Made by a program: the position numbers and the translations under genes
Notes under the pieces: model-generated
Seen by the model: the letters and a program-made list of their open reading frames with translations, nothing else
The model's database searches: none
Told to the model about the DNA's origin: nothing
Shown here: piece after piece, positions 11,288 to 20,691 of the stretch
Numbering within the stretch: the first letter of the stretch is position 1
How the letters are laid out: each line of letters starts with the position of its first letter
NCBI GenBank assembly: GCA_963745945.1
Contig: CAVUZG010000002.1
Location: 62,001 to 126,000, forward strand
DNA from: DATFVA01 sp963745945
GTDB lineage: Bacteria; Bacteroidota; Ignavibacteria; Ignavibacteriales; Ignavibacteriaceae
Length of the DNA stretch: 64,000 nt
Direction: 5' to 3'

Positions 11288-12037
11288 TTAAAATAAAAAT
11301 ATCTTCAATTTGCGATTACTATAATTACCATCAAAAAATTTTAGTTTCAACATATTTACAAAAAAAACCGGAATTCCCACAATATATCTTTTCCATAACC
11401 TCCCTGGTTCTAAAACTAATCTAAAGATCCATTCAATCCCGATATTCCTCAACGCAAGTGAAATTCTTTTTTTTTCTCCAATTGAAAATTCGAGATAATA
11501 TCCTACACAAAGGATGATTTTTGCTTGAGTTTTTTTCATCAATTTAAATGCTGTAAATTCCTGTTTCGGAACTCCCATTCCGATAATAATTATTTCCGGG
11601 TTAATATTGTTAATTTCATTTTCTATTTTAATCAATTCATCCGTCTGAAAATAGCCATTATAATAGCCAACTAAATTATACTCAGTTCTTTGTTTGAAAA
11701 TCTTTATTTGATTTGCAGAGAATCTGCCTCCGATTATATAAATACTCAATTTCTGATTTTTTAGCTGTTCTAAAATCTTGTCATTTAAGTCTGTTGCGTT
11801 AAATCTCTTAAATTTTCTTTTATTTAAGAATTTCAAGAGTAAATAAAAACCTAATCCATCCATATAGCTTGTAAAATAATTATCAATCAGATCACGGTAC
11901 TCTTTATCCTTCATGTAAATATTAAAACAATTCTGGTTAATGTATGTTATCAGGGATGTTTGATTACCAATTGTTTTCTCTTTAATCAAATTGAGTATTT
12001 GATTATCATCAGTTAATATATTTTCTAAAAGTTTCAA
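11288..12037 (-). CDS. WecG/TagA/CpsF-family glycosyltransferase
   Basis: A 249-residue GT26-family enzyme. In this family the enzymes add ManNAc or ManNAcA (or similar) to an undecaprenyl-diphosphate-linked sugar. Matching segments are SIYIIGGRFSANQIKIF, NEINNINPEIIIIGMGVPKQ with the family GMGVPKQE motif, CVGYYLEFSIGEKKR, and GIEWIFRLVLEPGRLWKRY near the C-terminus. The N-terminal region (about 80 residues) includes the acceptor part, with DNYFTSYMDGLGF. In the usual WecG/TagA sequence a catalytic Asp lies in a TxDG-like segment; MDG is present. Its start overlaps the previous glycosyltransferase by 4 bases, showing one operon. Confidence 0.87.
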   Translation of the reverse strand: MKLLENILTDDNQILNLIKEKTIGNQTSLITYINQNCFNIYMKDKEYRDLIDNYFTSYMDGLGFYLLLKFLNKRKFKRFNATDLNDKILEQLKNQKLSIYIIGGRFSANQIKIFKQRTEYNLVGYYNGYFQTDELIKIENEINNINPEIIIIGMGVPKQEFTAFKLMKKTQAKIILCVGYYLEFSIGEKKRISLALRNIGIEWIFRLVLEPGRLWKRYIVGIPVFFVNMLKLKFFDGNYSNRKLKIFLF

Positions 12038-13105
12038 CTTTTTAATAAATCTCTGTATATTTTTTTTAATGATTGAAAATAATTTTCGCAGTTACATTCA
12101 GACATAACTTTTTGATGAAGGCTTTCACCCAATAACTTTCTTTGCGGGGCATTGTTTATTAATAATTCAATTTTATTAGCTAGATCCTCAACATCTTCAG
12201 GATTTACAAGCAATCCATCCACTTTATCGTATATAAACTCAGCAATACCTCCTGTTCGTGAACCAACAAAGGATTTGGAAAATATTCCTGCTTCTAACAT
12301 TAAATATGGGAAAGAGTCGACTCTTGAAGGAAGCACAAATATATCGGCTTCTTTATATATGGATATAACATTCTTTACTGGTCGTATAATTCTAATTCCA
12401 TAATCAGAAGTAAGATTAATTTTAAAGTCATATGGCATACCTAACAACCAAAGTTCCACATTGTATTTTTTCTTTTAAAACGCTAAATGCTTCTAGTAAT
12501 ATATCAGTTCCTTTATCCAATGCAAATCTTCCGGCATACAATAAAATTGTATGTTGATCTTTCTTTTTTTGAGTATCAACTAATGTTGGAATAGATTCAT
12601 TATAAAGTTCATTTAAAATACAGTTATGTAATACAACAATTTTATCTTCTTTTACATCATATTTCTCTTTCAAGAAGTTTGCAACATAATAACTAACCGC
12701 TAGAATTTTATCCGATTGGAAACTTAAAATTTTTAATCCTTTTACAATACTGTGAGCAGTTGTTATTGTTTTTATTTTATATCTTTTCGAAATATATTTA
12801 GCAATTAATTCCGGATAACGATGATGAGAATGTATAATATCAATATGTTTTTCAACACAGTATTTTTCAACTGAGTGTCTAATTGGAAATAAATTTAAAA
12901 TCCCTCTATAACCTGTTTCAAATGTAATAACCTTAGTACTGTAACCTAGATCTCTAACTATATCAATTGCATCACCTTTATTTATTATTAAATGAAGTTG
13001 AAATTCATTATCATTTTTAAATAATTCCATTAAAGTCGTTATATACCTTGTAACACCAGAAACAAAATTGAAATCAGGAGCAATATGAAGAACATTAAAT
13101 GCCAT
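12034..13105 (-). CDS. GT4-family glycosyltransferase (one frameshift)
   Basis: About 357 residues, GT-B fold. The N-terminal half carries HIAPDFNFVSGVTRYITT and DIIHSHHRYPELIA; the middle has LLYAGRFALDKGTDILLEAF; the C-terminal half has ADIFVLPSRVDSFPYLMLEA with the E-x7-E-like donor site and SRTGGIAEFI. The frame breaks at an A6 run (plus-strand T6 at 12466-12471): adding one A gives LKEKKYNVELWLLG, a normal GT-B linker, and restores the frame. It is the fifth glycan enzyme of the operon and overlaps the next start by 4 bases. The sugar donor and acceptor cannot be told. Confidence 0.83.
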
Positions 13106-14234
13106 TAACTACTTTTAACGGGTAATAAAAATTATTAACAAAATTTTGAATATTATACTCTTTAATTGAATTCAAACAATTCGATTTTAACTGAATTAAT
13201 TTTTGTGGGTTCTCTAACAGGCTGAAAATCGCTGTAGCTATTTTTTCAGAACGATTAGAGTCAAGAAGTAATCCATTGTGATTATTTTTAATGACTTCAT
13301 GAATTCCTCCAACATTTGTTGCTAAAACAGGAATTCCAGACGCCAGAGCCTCTAGGATTGTAAGTGGAAACCCCTCGGATTCTGATGGCAAAATAAAAAT
13401 ATCCAGGTTTTTGAAAAATTCTATCTTGTTGTTTACTTCTCCTATCATTTCAATTTTGTCAGTCATGCCTAAATCATCAATTAACTTCTTTGTTTTGTTA
13501 ATTTCTTTTCCATTGCCACCAATTACAAATTGTATGTTTTGAAATTTTTTCGAGATTTTTTTAAAAGCATAAATTAGTTGATAAATTCCTTTATCCTTTG
13601 TAATCCTGCCAAGATATCCCAGGCAAATATTTTTATTATTTGATGTCTCATTATGTAAAATGGAAAATTTACTTATATCGATACCAGGATAAACAACTGT
13701 AGTTTTTTGACCTTTTGTACTTTGCTCAGTCTTAATTTTCTTGTTTACCGCAATTGAAAATTGATATTTTTTTCTTGAAATATTAGTTAAGATTAATCTG
13801 AAGATCGGATTTAAGGGGAAATAATTTTCCCCGTGGATTACATTGACGACATTATATTGTTTGGCAATAAATCCTCCAATTAACTCTGAATCTTCACCAT
13901 GAACATAGATTATATCAGGATTAATATCTCCTAAGATTTTCTTAATATTTCTCAATTTTCGAAAATGATCTAACCCTGAATTTTTGCTAACGAATCTAAA
14001 ATATCTGTTTTTTTGTTTTTCAAACAGTGCTTTCGGTAAAGAAAATACTGTATATCCTTTTGACTTTAGTTCCGCAATAATTTCATTAGAATTTTCATTA
14101 AAGAAAGTTATAAGTGATATTTCAATTTTATCTGCCGGCGTGATAGAACAGAGATTCCTGATAAAGTTTTCAATTCCTCCCGAGACTACAATTCGGGGAA
14201 TCAGATGTACAATTTTATTTATTAGTGATGACAT
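13095..14234 (-). CDS. GT4-family glycosyltransferase
   Basis: A 379-residue GT-B enzyme. The N-terminus reads INKIVHLIPRIVVSGGIENF with the acceptor-site GGIE motif; IIYVHGEDSELIGGFIAKQ is in the first domain. The second domain has CLGYLGRITKDKGIYQLIYA, QFVIGGNGKE and the donor site LPSESEGFPLTILEALASG, then VLATNVGGIHEVI. The ATG at 14234 fits the family start; a longer frame to 14303 would only add a poorly conserved tail. The gene overlaps the end of the upstream glycosyltransferase by 20 bases and the start of the downstream one by 11. The linkage made is unknown. Confidence 0.88.
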   Translation of the reverse strand: MSSLINKIVHLIPRIVVSGGIENFIRNLCSITPADKIEISLITFFNENSNEIIAELKSKGYTVFSLPKALFEKQKNRYFRFVSKNSGLDHFRKLRNIKKILGDINPDIIYVHGEDSELIGGFIAKQYNVVNVIHGENYFPLNPIFRLILTNISRKKYQFSIAVNKKIKTEQSTKGQKTTVVYPGIDISKFSILHNETSNNKNICLGYLGRITKDKGIYQLIYAFKKISKKFQNIQFVIGGNGKEINKTKKLIDDLGMTDKIEMIGEVNNKIEFFKNLDIFILPSESEGFPLTILEALASGIPVLATNVGGIHEVIKNNHNGLLLDSNRSEKIATAIFSLLENPQKLIQLKSNCLNSIKEYNIQNFVNNFYYPLKVVNGI

Positions 14235-15319
14235 CTGTATATAAGTTAAAATAGTTTTCCGAAATCTTTGTCCACCCAAAATTTTTAGCCGTGTAAATTG
14301 CATTTTCAGATATCTGATTAAGTTTGTACTTACCTTTACATATATCGTCTATTATATTTCTAATTAGATGAAATGAGCCTTGCTTATATTTAAAGCCGTT
14401 TTGTCCATCAGAAATAAATTCAGATATTCCAGTTTCATCAGAAACTATAACAAGCACCCCCAACATCATTGACTCTCCTGCCATCAATGAAAAGGATGAG
14501 TGCTTTAAATTATCGATATAAATATGTTGAGTAATTAAAAATTCAAATAAATCTTTTTCAACCATCAGATTGTATCTATTCACCTTAAATTTTATTTTTG
14601 ATTTCGGTAAATAATCCCCGATAATATTTACTACAATTTTGTTATTATCAATTGTTTCTAGAATACTCAATATATTATCTATACCTCTGTTTAGACTATT
14701 TTTAGGCCCGCTGTAAAGACAAATATTAAATAGTCTCAGAAAAATCAAATTCTTTTTTAACAAGTAAATTATACGAATCCAATCCGTTCGGTATTATCAG
14801 GCATTTTTTTTCATTTATATTGTAATTTTGTTTTGCTTTTCGAAGTGAAATATTTGAAAGGAAGATAAGTTTATCTGAATAATTGATTAATAAATATTCA
14901 GCAATTGAATCTTTAATTTTACTCATCAAACTTTGCTGTACGTATAAATTCTTTCTCTCAATTCTGAACAACCCATGAACTGTAAATATTAAATTTGAAT
15001 TTAAAACAATTTTTATAAGAATTATTGGAATCAAAAATCTTTCAAACGTAATAACGTGTATTATTTGAGGTTTTTCTTTAATTAAATATAAAATAACACT
15101 GAAAATCCCCATTCTTTTCACTTTAGGTATAACTCTTAATTCAGTTCTTCCAAACATTCTCTTAAATACAGAAGAATCTTCGCAATCTTTAAAATAATAA
15201 GTTAGAAAAACCGTATTTTCATTTTTAATTATCATATTGTGGTAAAGTCTTTTTGCCACTTTTTCAGGACCAGTTAGATTTTCACCAGTATTATACCTTC
15301 CAAGAAATATAATCTTCAT
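14215..15319 (-). CDS. GT4-family glycosyltransferase (one frameshift)
   Basis: About 368 residues. The N-terminus KIIFLGRYNTGENLTGPEKV matches the acceptor loop of GT4 enzymes, with IHVITFERFLIPIIL and FTVHGLFRIERKNLY next. After the break come NICLYSGPKNSLNRGIDNIL (the second-domain start) and MAGESMMLGVLVIVSDETG (donor-site region, E-x-x-x-x-G-like). The break lies at the three A at 14728-14730 (plus strand); deleting one joins DFSETI to NICLYSGPK. The four-base overlap with the GT2 gene upstream (15316-15319) supports an operon. Sugar specificity is unknown. Confidence 0.8.
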
Positions 15320-16218
15320 TTTATTTTTTTTGAAAAATTATTTGTAATTCCATCCCAATAAGCGACTATTAAAAATTTTATGGATTTAATTTTATTTTTC
15401 TTATTTAAGAAAAAGAAAATTTGAGCAAATACAAATTTTATATCATAGAATCGGTAATTATCCTTCGACAAGTAAGCATGATTACGAAAGAAATAATAGG
15501 CCCTCCAATCTAATTCAAGATCATATATTAATCTATGGAATAAGCCAACTTTTGGTTTCCATTTATTTGCGGGATGGAAATATTTTGCATTAACTAAAGC
15601 ACATAACTGAAAGTCGTGTTTGATAATCCTTCGGAAATATTCAATTTCATCCCCCCATATGAATAATTCTTTTTTGGGAAATCCAACTATTTTTATCACA
15701 TTTCGTTCTAAAAGTACACCATTAAAAAAACATGCCCAACCATGATAGACACCAGTTGGGTAAAATTTCAGAATATCAAGTAATTTCCAAGTATTACCTT
15801 CAAACTTACTATTAACGACTAATGGCGTATAGAAAGCCAATTCTTGAGGGTTTTTAATATCTAAAGGAATGGGACTAATTACATTAATATGATTTTTTTC
15901 CGCATGGATAATAAGAGTCTCTAAACAAGTTTCCGTTGGGAATCCATCGTCATCTAGACACCAAACCCATTGATAGCCTTTTTCATAGGCCAATCTTATA
16001 CCAGTATTAAAACCACCTGCACCACCTTGGTTATCTTGGGTTATAACTAATAAATCATTTTGTAAACCCAACCATTCCAAGGTGCCATCATTACTCGAAT
16101 TATTAATGACTATTATTTTTTTTAATCTGTAAGTTTGGCAGCGTAAGCCGTCAATACATTTTTTTAAATATTCCAGCCGATTATAAGTTACTACAACAGC
16201 AGCGATTTGTAAATTCAT
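15316..16218 (-). CDS. GT2-family glycosyltransferase, galactofuranosyltransferase-like
   Basis: A 300-residue GT-A enzyme. It has AAVVVTYNRLEYLKKCIDGL, VINNSSNDGTLEWLG, DNQGGAGGFNTGIRLAYEKG and WVWCLDDDGFP, in which DDD is the metal-binding D-x-D. The GGAGGFNTG stretch and DDDG match the GlfT/rhamnosyltransferase group rather than the general GT2 type. It lies immediately after UDP-galactopyranose mutase with a 4-base overlap, so UDP-galactofuranose is the likely donor; this is inference from context. There is no membrane segment, and the protein should act on a lipid-linked acceptor at the inner leaflet. Confidence 0.86.
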   Translation of the reverse strand: MNLQIAAVVVTYNRLEYLKKCIDGLRCQTYRLKKIIVINNSSNDGTLEWLGLQNDLLVITQDNQGGAGGFNTGIRLAYEKGYQWVWCLDDDGFPTETCLETLIIHAEKNHINVISPIPLDIKNPQELAFYTPLVVNSKFEGNTWKLLDILKFYPTGVYHGWACFFNGVLLERNVIKIVGFPKKELFIWGDEIEYFRRIIKHDFQLCALVNAKYFHPANKWKPKVGLFHRLIYDLELDWRAYYFFRNHAYLSKDNYRFYDIKFVFAQIFFFLNKKNKIKSIKFLIVAYWDGITNNFSKKIK

Positions 16219-17312
16219 ACACCGAAGAATTTAAATATGTTTAATGAATTAGCTATTGCCTGATCCATATTATAATATTGGTATTCAGCAAGTCTCCCAC
16301 AAAAAATTACATTCTTCAATTTTTCTACTTCTGATCTATACCGTAAATATAAGCTACGATTATTTTCATTTGGTATAGGATAGAATGGCTCTCCATCTCT
16401 TTCTGAATATTCATAACTCAATGTCGTTGATTTCAATTTTTGAGAAGTTAAATATTTATACTCCGTCACTCGTGTAAATTCTGTTTCATTTTCTGTATAA
16501 TTGTATACAGCACATTCCTGAATAAGTTCTCTTTTAAAATTTTTAAATTCAAACCTGATTGATCTATATGGAAGTTTTCCGAATTTATAATCAAAGAAAT
16601 AATCTATCGGACCAGTGTAAATCAATTTGTTAAATTTAACTGTATCTACGACCGATTTATAATCTGTATTCAATACTACTTCAATATTTTTATGATTCAA
16701 TATTTTTTCAAACATTTTTGTATAGCCATCTTTCGGCATAAACTGATATTTGTCTGTGAAATATCTGCAGTCATCATTCGTTCTAACAGGAATCCTTCCA
16801 CAAACTGTCGGGGAAAGTTCTTTCGGTTCAAGATTCCATTGTTTTTTAGTGTAATGTCTAAAGAATTTATCAAAGAGATCTTTTCCAACCTGGTTAACAA
16901 TAATATCTTCAGAATTAAGAATTGGAAATCTTTTTTCTTTTACTTTCTCAAAATAAGTTTTTACCTCTTCATCAGTTACGAAATTTAACCCATAAAGTTT
17001 ATTTATTGTAAGACGGTTAATCGGAATTGGATATAATTCATTTCCAATCTTTGCCAATACTTTGTGTTCATATGGAATCCATTCAGTGAATTGTGATAAA
17101 TATTCAAATACTGTCTTGCTGTTCGTGTGAAATATATGCGGTCCATAACGATGTATCAGAATTCCGTACTCATCATATTCATCATAAGCATTGCCACCGA
17201 TATGATTTCTCTTTTCGACTACGAGAACTTTTTTATTAAGCTGAGAAGCAAGTCTTTCAGCCATAACAGCACCCGAAAATCCCGCACCCACAATTAAATA
17301 ATCATACTTCAT
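16215..17312 (-). CDS. glf: UDP-galactopyranose mutase
   Basis: A 365-residue FAD flavoenzyme that interconverts UDP-galactopyranose and UDP-galactofuranose. The dinucleotide-binding motif is YLIVGAGFSGAVMAERLA at the N-terminus; VVEKRNHIGGNAYDEYDEYG and RYGPHIFHTNSKTVFEYL are the strongly conserved substrate-loop segments; KQWNLEPKELSP and GRIPVRTNDDCRYF lie in the middle, and GRLAEYQYYNMDQAIANSL at the C-terminus with a conserved Arg. The full family length is present. It gives the operon a source of Galf. It overlaps the flippase gene by 11 bases. Confidence 0.95.
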   Translation of the reverse strand: MKYDYLIVGAGFSGAVMAERLASQLNKKVLVVEKRNHIGGNAYDEYDEYGILIHRYGPHIFHTNSKTVFEYLSQFTEWIPYEHKVLAKIGNELYPIPINRLTINKLYGLNFVTDEEVKTYFEKVKEKRFPILNSEDIIVNQVGKDLFDKFFRHYTKKQWNLEPKELSPTVCGRIPVRTNDDCRYFTDKYQFMPKDGYTKMFEKILNHKNIEVVLNTDYKSVVDTVKFNKLIYTGPIDYFFDYKFGKLPYRSIRFEFKNFKRELIQECAVYNYTENETEFTRVTEYKYLTSQKLKSTTLSYEYSERDGEPFYPIPNENNRSLYLRYRSEVEKLKNVIFCGRLAEYQYYNMDQAIANSLNIFKFFGV

Positions 17313-18586
17313 TCAATTCACCACTTTTACCTGCTTTATTTACTAGATAAAGAAACATTGTAACTGTCACAAATATTTCCGTAATCAGAAAACTAAAAGC
17401 TGCTCCTGTTTCTGCAAAGTTAGATATTAGAAAATACGACAGGATTAAATTAATTATAGCGGCAAACGTAACTATAACCAAGAACTGTTTTTCCTTATTC
17501 ATAGGAAGCATTACCTGTATTCCAAATGAATTACTGAGCGTAATGATGAAAGGAAGAAATGAAAGAATCTTAAGAATTATAACTGATTCTTCAAATGAAT
17601 TTCCCAGTACAATTTTTACAATCAGGTTAGAGAAAATAAAAAGTAATCCTGATAAAATGAATGTTAAAGTGGCCCTTATTTTCAGCAACTTCAGATTAAA
17701 TCTTATAAATCCTTCTCTGGAATTCTGAAGTAATTTATTTACATAAGGATAAACTCCGGTTGAGATGTTGGATAAAAATGAAGAAACCAGACTTCTGATT
17801 TTATCTGCAGCTACATAATAACCAACAGCGGTGTTTCCGACTATGATTCCTAAAAGTATAGGCGCAGATGAAGTATAAATTCCAATTGAAATATTCGATA
17901 GAAACATTCTAAATCCAGTTTTTAACTGATGTTTTATCCCGGTTATTTCAGGAAATGACATAGTAATTTTATTTTTTTTTACCGCAAATAAAAATCCAGC
18001 CAGCCCGGATATAATTTGGATACAACTATATATTATAATCAGCCTGATATAATCTTCTGGCTGAGTGACAAGAACAAAAATGAAAACTGTTCCAATTAAC
18101 CTTGGAATAAAAAAAAGGAGTGGAAGATATTTCATTTTTTCTATTCCCTGGAAATACCACATCGGGAAACAATACTGATCCAATGACATATCCGAAGCTT
18201 AAAAAATACAGTTCTTTCTCATTTGTAAATTTTTCAAAAGTTAATATTATGAAGGTAAATAGGGCAATTGAGATTATACCAAGTAATACTTTTGAATAAA
18301 ATACATTTACAAATATTTTATCAACAAGATTTTTATTATCTCTGTTTATTGAAATCTCTTTTGTAGCAGAAAGATTAAACCCAAATTCACTTATTGATAA
18401 AAAGTAGGAAGAAGTTATTATGGCAAAATTTACTAACCCGTACTTTTCCGGTCCCAATACACGAACTAAGTATGGAAGTGTTATCGCAGGGAAGATCAAA
18501 TTTGTTAGTTGAACAATAGACAAAGAAGATATGTTAACAAACAGTTCCCTTAAATGAAGATACTTTTTGAAATAAAGTTTTATCAA
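17302..18586 (-). CDS. Wzx-type polysaccharide flippase (MATE/MOP superfamily; one frameshift)
   Basis: About 428 residues, with 12 or more predicted membrane helices. The N-terminus has SLSIVQLTNLIFPAITLPYL and RVLGPEKYGLVNFA, classic features of O-antigen/teichoic-acid flippases; internal helices continue to the C-terminus. These proteins move undecaprenyl-linked glycans across the inner membrane. The frame breaks at the three G at 18164-18166 (plus strand); removing one base joins GSVLFP to MWYFQGIEKMKYL and restores a single protein. It is the first glycan gene after the EnvC-like gene, 30 bases away. No Wzy polymerase was recognised in the window. Confidence 0.85.
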
Positions 18587-18616
18587 AATAGACTTAAGTA
18601 AAATTCTTCGTCTTGT

Positions 18617-19903
18617 TTATTTCTTTGCCAGCCACACTTCAGGGTTCTGGTTTTCGCGTGAACTCCAGATTTCAAAATGGAGAACTTTTCCTTCTATACT
18701 GTCTCCTACCTTGGCAATTACATTTCCGGGTTTAACTTTGTCGCCTTCATTCACATATATCTCTGAGAGATGGCTGTACACAGTCCTGTAATCTCCTTTG
18801 TGTGTTACAATAATTACGCTGCCGTAACCGGGAATCCAATCAATTGCGGAGATTACTCCATCACTTACTGCTTTAACATCAACATCCTTTGAAGCTGCAA
18901 TATCAACTCCGTAATTTAGCATTATAGTATTTGTTTTGCTGTTCTTATTCTCGCCGTATTTCTTTACAATTTTCCCATTAGAAACAGGCCAGTTAAGCTT
19001 ACCTTTTAGCGAAGAGAATGACGCGAATCCGGAAGTGGATAAATTTACATCATAAACCGAAGTGATTTCATCGGGATTTTCTGATTTTATTTCTGCGATT
19101 GTATTACCCGGTTTTACATCTCCTTTTAATTTTTCACGCGCCAGCCGATCTGCCTCTTCCTTCTTTCTTCTTTCAGCTTCAGCAATAAGATTTGTGATTA
19201 TATTTTTAATTTTTATCTCAGCCTGCTTCTTTGCTTCCAGCTCTTTTTTTAATTCAGATTTATCATTTTTTATTACTTTCAGAATCTTTTTTCGTTCATC
19301 CAATTTTGCCGTTAACGTTGTTTCTTCAATCTCTTTTTGTGTAGCAAGTTTTTCTTTATCCTGTTTTTCTTTTTTTAGAATTTCCTTGGCTACAATTAAT
19401 TGGTCATGATTCTCCTTTAACCTGGTAATATCTTTATCCCGTTGCTCAGAAAATTTCTCCAGGTACTTATACCTAAGTAAAGCCTGTTGAACAGATGCTG
19501 AGTTTACGAGCATTTCAAGATCGTTCGGCTGACCATGTTTATAAACAGCTCTTATGTATTTTGCGTAATTCTCACGCAGTAAAGCTATTTCATTCTCAAG
19601 CTCTTTTATTTTTTTTTCACTATTATTTATTTGAAATTCTTTTTGTCTTTCTTCTTCGCGGTAATTTTCAATTATTTTGTTTAATAAAAAACTCTGCCTG
19701 CTGTAATTTTCTATGATAGAGAATGATTCTTTCTCTTTTTTGGTTTTATTTTTTAATTCGGATTCAAGTGAGCTTATTTCATCTTTAATGGAGGACAGCT
19801 GGTTCTTTTTAGTGGCTATTTCTTTTTCCTGGGACAATATCGTTCCCGATGAAAAAAGAATAATCAGAAGGCACAAAAAATATTTACTAATACTCTGCAA
19901 CAT
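18617..19903 (-). CDS. EnvC-like murein hydrolase activator with degenerate M23 domain
   Basis: A 428-residue periplasmic protein with a signal peptide, a long coiled coil (about residues 25-250, rich in Lys, Glu and Leu) and a C-terminal LytM/M23 domain. EnvC-type proteins activate amidases for cell separation. The M23 metal site looks incomplete: the H-x-x-x-D motif reads NYGVD, and the H-x-H motif reads VLHFEI with only one His. That pattern fits the non-enzymatic activator type. A third His region, VYSHLSEIYVNEGD, is kept. It starts directly on the DUF4292 gene (1-base overlap). Stand-alone peptidase activity is unlikely from these residues. Confidence 0.85.
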   Translation of the reverse strand: MLQSISKYFLCLLIILFSSGTILSQEKEIATKKNQLSSIKDEISSLESELKNKTKKEKESFSIIENYSRQSFLLNKIIENYREEERQKEFQINNSEKKIKELENEIALLRENYAKYIRAVYKHGQPNDLEMLVNSASVQQALLRYKYLEKFSEQRDKDITRLKENHDQLIVAKEILKKEKQDKEKLATQKEIEETTLTAKLDERKKILKVIKNDKSELKKELEAKKQAEIKIKNIITNLIAEAERRKKEEADRLAREKLKGDVKPGNTIAEIKSENPDEITSVYDVNLSTSGFASFSSLKGKLNWPVSNGKIVKKYGENKNSKTNTIMLNYGVDIAASKDVDVKAVSDGVISAIDWIPGYGSVIIVTHKGDYRTVYSHLSEIYVNEGDKVKPGNVIAKVGDSIEGKVLHFEIWSSRENQNPEVWLAKK

Positions 19904-20691
19904 CAGATTTTAATTATTGCAGCATCATTTGGAATAGTAAAATCTATATAAATATCATCCTTATTTGCTTCCATATTTTTATACACAATATTTATCAATT
20001 GATTTTCCTGTGTTCTTTCAACATCTATTTTATATGGAATTGGGACACCCTGGATAAGATTAAACTTTGAATAGTTTCCTTCAAGAGCAAGATCACCGTT
20101 TTTATCCCATACATTATATTTTGTAATTCCCAGTTCCCTTATATCAACCCGGTATTGGGTTTTTGTACCCATTGAAGAATCATCGTAAGTAAGAACATAT
20201 TGATCGTAATCAACTTTATAATCATCAGGAGATTTGTAAAGGTTTTGAGTAAGGTTAACAGCTCCGACAAATGCATCAACTATATCATTAAATGATAAAT
20301 CGATATGAAAAATATCCTGTAATGCCTGATCATCCGGAATTCCTTCATAAGCAGTATTCTGCAGTGCATCATAAAATATGAAGTTTTCTTTAGTAACAAG
20401 TACCTGTGCAAGTTCAATTCCGAATGGACCCATAATACTGAGGTAAATTGAATCGGGTTTTTGCACAATTACTCTGAAATTTGCACTATTATTAATTTTT
20501 GGTGATTTCACTGAAATGGTTCCGTAACCTTCAAAGCTACGAATCCTTCTCCTGTTCACTTCAAGCTTGTTAATTAATCTTTCGGAGGGAAGTAACTCAA
20601 TTTCATCATTAGGCTGAGAAGGAACACAGCTGCTAAACAGAAAAGGGATTACTTCAATGGACAGGAATAATAGCAAAATGTATTTTTTCAA
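19903..20691 (-). CDS. DUF4292 outer-membrane lipoprotein
   Basis: A 262-residue lipoprotein with a type II signal peptide (lipobox region PFLFSSC). The mature part is a LolB/LolA-like beta protein: RSFEGYGTISVKSPK, VIVQKPDSIYLSIMGPFG and VLVTKENFIFYD are conserved in DUF4292 proteins of Bacteroidota. Its role is unknown, but the fold suggests handling of lipids or lipoproteins in the periplasm. It is in one operon with the TPR and EnvC-like genes; the start overlaps the TPR gene end by 4 bases. This order (TPR, DUF4292, M23) is one I have seen in related genomes, though not checked here. Confidence 0.82.
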   Translation of the reverse strand: MKKYILLLFLSIEVIPFLFSSCVPSQPNDEIELLPSERLINKLEVNRRRIRSFEGYGTISVKSPKINNSANFRVIVQKPDSIYLSIMGPFGIELAQVLVTKENFIFYDALQNTAYEGIPDDQALQDIFHIDLSFNDIVDAFVGAVNLTQNLYKSPDDYKVDYDQYVLTYDDSSMGTKTQYRVDIRELGITKYNVWDKNGDLALEGNYSKFNLIQGVPIPYKIDVERTQENQLINIVYKNMEANKDDIYIDFTIPNDAAIIKI

